This document shows, one piece after another, positions 7,128-10,212 of a stretch of 10,212 bases of DNA (positions are counted from its first letter, which is position 1; each line of letters begins with the position of its first letter). The DNA is from Thermoanaerobaculales bacterium (GTDB taxonomy: Bacteria; Acidobacteriota; Thermoanaerobaculia; Thermoanaerobaculales; Sulfomarinibacteraceae). The stretch lies in assembly GCA_029938595.1 (NCBI GenBank), contig JAOZUP010000115.1, positions 1 to 10,212 on the forward strand, in the 5' to 3' direction. The notes beneath the pieces are model-generated. The model worked only from the letters and a program-made list of their open reading frames with translations, ran no database searches and had not been told where the DNA came from. Both the position numbers and the translations under genes were made by a program.

Positions 7128-7150
7128 AACCCGGTGAGAAGACCGGGCTA
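7128..7150 (-). repeat. 23-bp block at the VOC 3' end, copy 2 (pairs with 5134-5156)
   Basis: Same block as at 5134-5156, again ending on the TAG stop codon. In this copy the block also folds: CCCGGT (7130-7135) and ACCGGG (7142-7147) make a perfect 6-bp stem with the loop GAGAAG, directly after the stop. In the other copy the second arm is changed, so the hairpin is lost. It may act as a weak terminator here. Confidence 0.5.
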
Positions 7151-7519
7151 ACCCATGCAAAATGCGTTGAGTTTGTTGCCGTCCAGGTCTCGGAAGTAGG
7201 CGGCGTAGAACCCACCGTCCCCACGTGGGCCGGGTGCACCCTCGTCTGTTCCACCAAGGTCGATGGCCTTCTGATAAATGGCATCGACCTTGTCCTGGCT
7301 GTCTACGGCAAGGGCAACCATGACGCCATTACCCACGCTGGCGGCTTTGCCATCAAACGGTTTTGTTACGGACAGTGCGGGTTTGTCTGGAGCGACAGCC
7401 CACGCGATGAACGTGTCTGTCTCCATAAAGCGACCTGCGCCGATCTCCTGGAGAAGAGCATCATAAAACTCAACCGCGCGGTCCAGGTCGTTGGTTCCGA
7501 GTGTCACGTATCCGATCAT
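7148..7519 (-). CDS. VOC-family (glyoxalase/dioxygenase-fold) protein
   Basis: The 123-residue product has one VOC module: the opening I-G-Y-V-T-L-G-T-N-D-L-D-R-A-V-E-F-Y-D-A-L-L (residues 2-23), a central V-G-N-G-V-M-V-A-L-A-V-D-S, and the closing G-F-Y-A-A-Y-F-R-D-L-D-G-N-K-L-N-A-F. This family includes glyoxalase I, fosfomycin- and bleomycin-resistance proteins and dioxygenases, but many small members have no known substrate. The usual first metal ligand (His in the first strand) and the final Glu near D-G-N are not evident, so the classical metal site may be incomplete. The start is the ATG at 7519, backed by a perfect AGGAGG five bases upstream; a frame open to 7666 has no support for its extra 49 residues. 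It is 98 bases downstream of the MBOAT-like cassette gene, just beyond a decayed attC. Confidence 0.9.
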   Translation of the reverse strand: MIGYVTLGTNDLDRAVEFYDALLQEIGAGRFMETDTFIAWAVAPDKPALSVTKPFDGKAASVGNGVMVALAVDSQDKVDAIYQKAIDLGGTDEGAPGPRGDGGFYAAYFRDLDGNKLNAFCMG

Positions 7520-7583
7520 GATTTCCTCCTGAGTCTTCTTGATGCGCGAAGTGTACCTTAATGAGGGCCAGTGCCGATGAGCT

Positions 7584-7605
7584 GCCCAACGGTTCGATCT
7601 CAGTG
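7584..7605 (-). repeat. Decayed attC half-site (R'/L' side) behind the MBOAT-like gene
   Basis: GCCCAAC followed by GGTTCGATCTCAGTG matches the left side of the intact attC sites (GCCTAAC, GGTTCGAATTCAGCG) at 18 of 22 positions and lies just past the stop of the MBOAT-like gene (7618), where a cassette's attC belongs. The partner side (GGAATGAG...GTTAGGC) is not recognisable to its right; only a GGAAT at 7622-7626 survives, inside the end of the gene. The site reads as a partly deleted or eroded attC and marks the distal limit of recognisable cassettes. Confidence 0.6.
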
Positions 7606-7617
7606 CCTCTATAGGAC

Positions 7618-8115
7618 CTACGGAATCGCAAAGACTCGCCTTGCTATCACCGTCACGGCAAGGCAAGTGCCGACATAGGTGAGATTAACAAAGGCACGGA
7701 CCAGCCACGGCCTGCCCGAAAAATCCAATCCTGCCGCGCGTCCAATCACCACCCCGACGCCGAGAAGGAAAAACCAGGGCGTAAACAAAAAGGTTACGGA
7801 TCCCCGAATGGCCATGATTACCAAGTCGTGTAGGGCGCCGCAGACCACGAATGTCAGGATGAGTGAGGCTGCCGGTGGTAAGACTCGTCTCAGTGGCGAA
7901 TTCACATACTTCGCCAATCCGTATCCCCACACAGGATTCCAATACTGCCAGAATCCGGCAAAAGAACCGGCCCCAAGAGAGCGGCGAAACATGTTCCGGA
8001 GCGAGCCGGAAGAACCTACAGGCACACCATTACGCCGACGGATGTACTGGGCGAGAGTCATCCTTCGTCGTTGCGGCTGCCTATGTGCACTCAACCATTT
8101 CTGATTTGTGTTCAT
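7618..8115 (-). CDS. Short MBOAT-like membrane protein (possible O-acyltransferase)
   Basis: The 165-residue product resembles the C-terminal part of membrane-bound O-acyltransferases: F-W-Q-Y-W-N-P-V-W-G-Y-G-L-A-K-Y-V (residues 55-71), corresponding to the family's F-W..W motif, then P-L-R-R and L-T-F-V-V-C-G-A-L-H-D-L with a His at 96 in the place of the conserved MBOAT histidine. Hydrophobic segments lie at about 83-104, 108-127 and 140-160; the N-terminus is basic. Full MBOAT enzymes have around 400-500 residues and many helices, so this is a mini-version or fragment, and activity is uncertain. The start is the ATG at 8115, with GAGGA seven bases upstream; an upstream frame to 8148 is less likely. 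It starts just inside the cassette after attC 8154-8228 and ends 13 bases before a decayed attC half-site, so it is the most distal recognisable cassette. Confidence 0.7.
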   Translation of the reverse strand: MNTNQKWLSAHRQPQRRRMTLAQYIRRRNGVPVGSSGSLRNMFRRSLGAGSFAGFWQYWNPVWGYGLAKYVNSPLRRVLPPAASLILTFVVCGALHDLVIMAIRGSVTFLFTPWFFLLGVGVVIGRAAGLDFSGRPWLVRAFVNLTYVGTCLAVTVIARRVFAIP

Positions 8116-8153
8116 ATTCTCGTCCTCGCCTCGAGAGGTCCAAGCCATCCTCC

Positions 8154-8228
8154 GCCTAACGGTTCGAATTCAGCGGACCGGGACCGCGGCCGCCGCGGGC
8201 CCGGGTCCGCTGGAATGAGTTGTTAGGC
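8154..8228 (-). repeat. attC site 1 (75 bp)
   Basis: GCCTAAC (8154-8160) and GTTAGGC (8222-8228) are perfect complementary core boxes. Inside, GGTTCGAATTCAGCGGACC faces GGTCCGCTGGAATGAG, an imperfect stem with unpaired bases, topped by a GC-rich variable part. It belongs to the DUF3788-like gene, whose stop (8239) lies ten bases before the site. Confidence 0.93.
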
Positions 8229-8238
8229 CGAACAAACA

Positions 8239-8658
8239 CTAGTTTGCCATCTTGATGTCTGCGAGCTGAGTGACGCTTCGAACGTCAACGTCAGAACGGA
8301 CCTCGAGTCTCACCCCCCGTCCCTCAGCGAACTTCTGAGAGTTGTCGATGATGTCGAGTACTGAGGGCGGCAGGTCGCTGTCGTGGGCTGCATCGACTGC
8401 CTTCTGACCCAGAGCAAATCCCGCGTAGAAGAACCCGTCTGAAGGGGTCAGGTATAGCACTGCACGCTTCTTATGTTTCAGGCGAAGAGCCCAACCCCAC
8501 TGTTTTCCAGAGAACCCCCACTCCTCCGCCAGAGGGTCGAAACGGGACCTGACGTTGGAAATGAGTTGATCCCACAGTTGGGCGGCCTGACCGAGTATCC
8601 CGGTCAGTTCTCCCCGTAGGGGTTCCTTGGATTTGTCATCAAACGCGCTTAGTGCCAT
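8239..8658 (-). CDS. DUF3788-like cassette protein
   Basis: The 139-residue product resembles the DUF3788 family: a helix with L-W-D-Q-L-I-S-N-V (about residues 28-36), then W-G-F-S-G-K-Q-W-G-W-A-L-R-L-K-H-K-K-R-A-V-L-Y-L (about 47-70), G-F-F-Y-A-G-F-A-L-G-Q-K-A (about 74-86) and a closing D-N-S-Q-K-F-A-E-G-R-G-V-R-L-E-V. The family is found scattered in bacteria, often as an isolated gene, and has no established function; no catalytic motif stands out. The start ATG at 8658 has AAAGG about ten bases upstream and lies 37 bases inside the cassette. The TAG stop is ten bases before attC 8154-8228, the usual compact cassette layout. No signal peptide or membrane segment; expected to be cytoplasmic. 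The call is from remembered family patterns. Confidence 0.78.
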   Translation of the reverse strand: MALSAFDDKSKEPLRGELTGILGQAAQLWDQLISNVRSRFDPLAEEWGFSGKQWGWALRLKHKKRAVLYLTPSDGFFYAGFALGQKAVDAAHDSDLPPSVLDIIDNSQKFAEGRGVRLEVRSDVDVRSVTQLADIKMAN

Positions 8659-8694
8659 GGTCTGTGGGCCTTTCAGCGGAGGATCTCGGCATAC

Positions 8695-8768
8695 GCCTAA
8701 CGGTTCGAATTCAGCGGACCGGGGCGGCGGCCGCCGCGGGCCCGGTCCGCTGAAACGAGATGTTAGGC
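8695..8768 (-). repeat. attC site 2 (74 bp)
   Basis: GCCTAAC (8695-8701) and GTTAGGC (8762-8768) enclose the same stem as site 1 (GGTTCGAATTCAGCGGACC on the left, GGTCCGCTGAAACGAG on the right) and a GC-rich, partly palindromic top. It terminates the methyltransferase cassette, and most of it is translated as that protein's C-terminal tail. Confidence 0.93.
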
Positions 8769-9340
8769 ATCATGTCAGGTGGTCCGGACTTCACGAAGGT
8801 AACGGCCCAGTCGCGCTGCAGCTTCGGATAGCCGGCTACCGTCAAGCAGGCCCGTCGTGCCGCCGACTCGATGGCTCGGCACTCCGCGGCTGAGGCATGA
8901 TGGCGTGGTTCGATGACGAGGAAGAGTGAACCAGGCTTCAAGGCGCGGTGGACGTTTGCCATCAAGCGGGCGGGGTCCGAGGCATGGTGGAGTACATACA
9001 CAGCAAGGACGAAATCGAACTGCCCTTCGAGATCCTCGATCGCAAGGTCTTGCTCCGTACAGAGGCGAGGTTCGATTCGCGGGGAAAGCCGAGATCGGGC
9101 TAGACGCCGTTCAAGTGTCTGTATGGTCTCGGGCTGGAGATCAAGGGAAACGACTCGGCCGTTCGATCCCACCAGTCGCGCCATGGCGATGCTGTGGAGG
9201 CCCTCCCCACAGCCTACCTCAAGTGCTGTCATGCCAGGCTTGACGAAGTGCTTCAGCACCGTTGTGGGTCGCTCGACAATGTGTCTGAGCGGCCACATCA
9301 AGAGCGAGTCAATCCAACGGGTCAGGTCTTGGCTAGCCAT
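8711..9340 (-). CDS. Class I SAM-dependent methyltransferase with attC-encoded tail
   Basis: The 209-residue product has the Rossmann-type methyltransferase motifs: motif I A-L-E-V-G-C-G-E-G (residues 39-47) binding SAM, an acidic residue after strand 2 (V-S-L-D-L-Q, Asp 67), and F-D-F-V-L-A-V-Y-V-L-H-H (108-119), followed by L-K-P-G-S-L-F-L-V-I-E (about 134-144). The last group resembles UbiE/Methyltransf_11-type small-molecule methyltransferases; the substrate is unknown. No stop occurs before the cassette's attC, so the last 19 residues (191-209, beginning M-P-N-I-S-F-Q-R-T) are encoded by the attC itself, with the stop in its L' region. The native fold probably ends near V-T-F-V-K-S-G. 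The start ATG at 9340 lies 19 bases past the preceding attC and has no evident Shine-Dalgarno, so it may rely on read-through translation or a leaderless-like mechanism. Confidence 0.92.
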   Translation of the reverse strand: MASQDLTRWIDSLLMWPLRHIVERPTTVLKHFVKPGMTALEVGCGEGLHSIAMARLVGSNGRVVSLDLQPETIQTLERRLARSRLSPRIEPRLCTEQDLAIEDLEGQFDFVLAVYVLHHASDPARLMANVHRALKPGSLFLVIEPRHHASAAECRAIESAARRACLTVAGYPKLQRDWAVTFVKSGPPDMMPNISFQRTGPAAAAAPVR

Positions 9341-9358
9341 AGGGAGCGCTCGATTTCC

Positions 9359-9433
9359 GCCTAACGGTTCGAGTTCAGCGGACCAAAGCCGCGCAACGCG
9401 CGGATTTGGGTCCGCTGGAACGAGGTGTTAGAC
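9359..9433 (-). repeat. attC site 3 (75 bp)
   Basis: GCCTAAC (9359-9365) and GTTAGAC (9427-9433) are the core boxes, with one base of difference between them. The stem is GGTTCGAGTTCAGCGGACC against GGTCCGCTGGAACGAG, with an AAAGCCGCGC/GCGCGGATTT upper stem. It ends the short 9365-9666 cassette. Confidence 0.92.
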
Positions 9434-9651
9434 ATGTTGGCCTTCAGGCAGGAAATGCCCAGCGCGGGACCTACGAAAAGGGCGTTGCGTTTGACGAGAG
9501 TGAGACATGAAAGTGAGGCCGTTCTTGAGCCCTGAAGCTGAACGGTTGTTTTGGCGGTCAAGCGGTCGTTTGAGCGGCCAAACGGTGGTTCTGCCGGTTG
9601 AGCGGAGGTCCGAGCTCGGCGCTCGTGGGTGATTCTTGATGACCCTGCCAT
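9361..9651 (-). CDS. Doubtful 96-aa ORF of a short cassette, reads through its attC
   Basis: The 302-bp cassette has one minus-strand frame, 96 residues, with ATG at 9651 directly abutting AGGAG (no spacer, so the ribosome site is poor). Residues 1-72 are Ser/Arg/Thr-rich with no recognisable fold; residues 73-96 come from attC site 3 and begin S-N-T-S-F-Q-R-T, ending at a TAG made by the attC core box itself. It resembles no family I know, and the DNA under it contains a short degenerate repeat. The cassette may be non-coding, may carry a small RNA, or may be a remnant. Weigh this as an ORF, not as a proven gene. Confidence 0.28.
   Translation of the reverse strand: MAGSSRITHERRARTSAQPAEPPFGRSNDRLTAKTTVQLQGSRTASLSCLTLVKRNALFVGPALGISCLKANMSNTSFQRTQIRALRGFGPLNSNR
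9555..9605. repeat. Degenerate 11-bp repeat, three copies, inside the short cassette
   Basis: CGGTCAAGCGG (9555-9565), CGTTTGAGCGG (9567-9577) and CGGTTGAGCGG (9595-9605) are variants of one 11-mer (9/11, 10/11 and 11/11 to the last). Related fragments (ACGGTTG, CCAAACGG) lie around them. The spacing is irregular (12 and 28 bases between starts), so this is not a CRISPR or a simple tandem array. It may be a binding-site cluster or sequence debris. Confidence 0.4.
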
Positions 9652-9660
9652 CTCCTGATT

Positions 9661-9729
9661 GCCTAACGGTTCGAATTCAGCGGACCGAACCCCGCAGGGG
9701 TGAGGGTCCGCTGGAATGAGGTGTTAGGC
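9661..9729 (-). repeat. attC site 4 (69 bp)
   Basis: GCCTAAC (9661-9667) and GTTAGGC (9723-9729) with the standard stem (GGTTCGAATTCAGCGGACC against GGTCCGCTGGAATGAG) and the shortest top of the set, CCCCGCAGGGG. It ends the cassette of the 85-aa orphan; that gene's stop (9751) lies 21 bases before it. Confidence 0.93.
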
Positions 9730-9750
9730 CCATTGGTTCCAGGGTCAGGA

Positions 9751-10008
9751 TTACCAAATGCAATATTCATTGTGGTTTACCTCATCGGTGACGATTCCTT
9801 CGGAAAGATACAGCTTGGCCAGTTCTTCAAGGTGGGTGAATACCGAATCAGCCTTATCACCGTAGGATGTGAACATACAGACCATCTGTTGACCATCGTA
9901 GATCGACGTGATCTGAAGTTCGTGCCCACCGCTATGAACGTCGAGTTCACAACCATCATCGAGAAGCTGCGAGATGTTCGGATACTGCGAGTTGAATGAG
10001 CTTGTCAT
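9751..10008 (-). CDS. 85-aa orphan cassette protein
   Basis: I do not recognise this 85-residue protein. It is acidic (many Asp and Glu) and reads as a small mixed alpha/beta domain: a short opening Q-Y-P-N-I-S-Q-L-L-D-D-G-C-E-L-D-V (residues 8-24), strands at E-L-Q-I-T-S-I-Y-D and Q-Q-M-V-C-M-F-T-S-Y, and a helix T-H-L-E-E-L-A-K-L-Y-L. There are three cysteines, no signal peptide and no membrane segment. The start ATG at 10008 has GGAG four bases upstream and lies 20 bases after the preceding attC cut site; the TAA stop is 21 bases before attC 9661-9729. Filling a cassette edge to edge in the right direction is the main support for its being real. An overlapping + strand frame starts inside the attC and is rejected. 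Confidence 0.72.
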   Translation of the reverse strand: MTSSFNSQYPNISQLLDDGCELDVHSGGHELQITSIYDGQQMVCMFTSYGDKADSVFTHLEELAKLYLSEGIVTDEVNHNEYCIW

Positions 10009-10022
10009 GGCGCTCCAAGATG

Positions 10023-10097
10023 GCCTAACGATCCGAATTCAGGGGACGCGGACCGCGCTCGCGCGGACCGCGGCCCCCTGGAATGAGCCAGTTAGGG
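10023..10097 (-). repeat. attC site 5 (75 bp, divergent)
   Basis: GCCTAAC (10023-10029) and GTTAGGG (10091-10097) are the cores; the right one departs from the consensus at its last base. The stem is CAGGGG against CCCCTG where the other four sites have CAGCGG against CCGCTG, so both arms changed together and pairing is kept. The spacer next to the right core is one base longer. It ends the partial cassette at the right edge and supplies that gene's stop codon. Confidence 0.9.
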
Positions 10098-10211
10098 CCC
10101 GCGAGAGTTCTGTTGTGCTTCGAGCTCATGAAGACTCCCAATGAATGCTGCGATGAGTTCATCTGGATTCCGATGGTCTGGTCGCTCCAGCCGGATATCG
10201 ATTCCGTCGCC
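10092..10211 (-). CDS. C-terminus of a further cassette gene (5' end outside window)
   Basis: A minus-strand frame is open from the right edge (codons from base 10211) through 39 residues to a TAA that forms part of the attC core box (CCCTAAC). The visible residues include I-D-I-R-L-E-R-P-D-H-R-N-P-D-E-L-I-A-A-F and L-H-E-L-E-A-Q-Q-N-S-R-G-P, charged and probably ending in a helix. No family is recognisable from this much. Direction, position and a stop inside the R'' box are exactly what a cassette gene shows, which is the main reason for calling it. The fragment is too short for the full-length ORF list. Confidence 0.6.
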   Translation of the reverse strand, partial: GDGIDIRLERPDHRNPDELIAAFIGSLHELEAQQNSRGP

Positions 10212-10212
10212 C

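Larger units (their letters stand above)
7584..10212 (-). mobile_element. Integron gene-cassette array (chromosomal integron or CALIN), distal part
   Basis: Five intact attC sites and one half-site alternate with small ORFs, all in the same direction. Taking the cut G^TTRRRY in each R' box, cassette limits are about 7590-8159 (MBOAT-like), 8160-8700 (DUF3788-like), 8701-9364 (methyltransferase), 9365-9666 (short, nearly gene-less) and 9667-10028 (85-aa orphan), plus an incomplete one from 10029 to the edge. The attC sequences resemble one another closely, as in chromosomal integron arrays rather than mobile ones with mixed attCs. attC orientation is read from the L boxes: on the minus strand the site enters with CTAACAnCTCATTCCAGCGG, like the aadA-type attC (TAACAATTCGTTCAAGCCG). 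This puts each attC 3' of its gene, as expected. No integrase or attI is in the window; if present, it lies to the right. Confidence 0.9.

Noticed and set aside
7146..7153. GGGCTAAC beside the VOC stop as an attC core box
   Set aside because: No complementary GTTAG box and no L-type arm lie within 150 bases; the sequence is part of the last codons of the VOC gene.
7520..7666. Longer VOC start at 7666
   Set aside because: The extra 49 residues cross the decayed attC and have no homology, whereas ATG 7519 has a perfect AGGAGG and starts the VOC fold at residue 2.
8913..9431. 172-aa + strand frame opposite the methyltransferase
   Set aside because: Arg/Ser-rich shadow frame; the opposite strand has clear SAM-methyltransferase motifs, and this one ends inside attC 3.
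9700..9999. 99-aa + strand frame over the 85-aa orphan
   Set aside because: It begins inside attC 4 and runs against the direction of every other cassette gene; the minus-strand frame fits between the sites with a Shine-Dalgarno.
8154..10097. CRISPR array or transposon terminal repeats for the recurring GCCTAAC...GTTAGGC units
   Set aside because: Units are 69-75 bp and imperfectly palindromic, spacers are gene-sized and unequal (about 230 to 590 bp), and no transposase is present; attC sites explain all features.

Overview
The window looks like a GC-rich bacterial chromosome, apparently Gram-negative or similar, from an environmental lineage. Flotillin, a full-length RecD2-type helicase and a YaiI-family protein, together with base composition, suggest something like an Acidobacteriota genome. 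No rRNA or other phylogenetic marker is present, so that assignment is only a guess. No tRNA, rRNA, CRISPR array or integrase gene was found.

Left part (1-4550), ordinary chromosome: on the + strand, the C-terminal part of a flotillin is followed with zero spacing by an unrecognised 357-residue protein with a long acidic/proline linker. These converge on a minus-strand recD2 helicase gene. The 120-bp gap between them holds a REPIN-like triple hairpin and a second hairpin just past the recD2 stop.

Middle part (4576-7519): a run of small, functionally unrelated single-domain genes, all on the minus strand. In transcription order these are a VOC protein, a GNAT acetyltransferase, a possible 37-aa ORF, an SRPBCC-like protein, a four-helix membrane protein, a GFA-like zinc protein and YaiI (which leads into recD2). 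Several overlap or nearly touch. The 3' ends of the VOC and GFA genes share a 23-bp block (20/23 identical).

Right part (about 7584-10212): a minus-strand array of integron gene cassettes. Five closely related, intact attC sites (69-75 bp, GCCTAAC...GTTAGGC, with imperfect GC-rich stems) separate small ORFs: a DUF3788-like protein, a SAM methyltransferase, a nearly gene-less short cassette, an 85-aa orphan and the C-terminus of another protein. A sixth, half-decayed site follows a short MBOAT-like membrane protein. The array runs off the right edge. From the attC orientation, any integrase and attI should lie to the right, so the left end here is the old, distal end. Sites are intact on the right, reduced to a half-site at 7.58 kb and absent further left. 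Two cassette ORFs have no stop before their attC and are translated into it, giving a shared N-[IT]-S-F-Q-R-T C-terminal tail.

The best reading is a chromosomal integron array, or an attC cluster lacking a nearby integrase (CALIN), with a decaying distal end abutting housekeeping genes. Cassettes of this kind are known; the points most worth a second look are the attC-encoded protein tails, the shared 3' flank of two non-cassette genes and the decay gradient.
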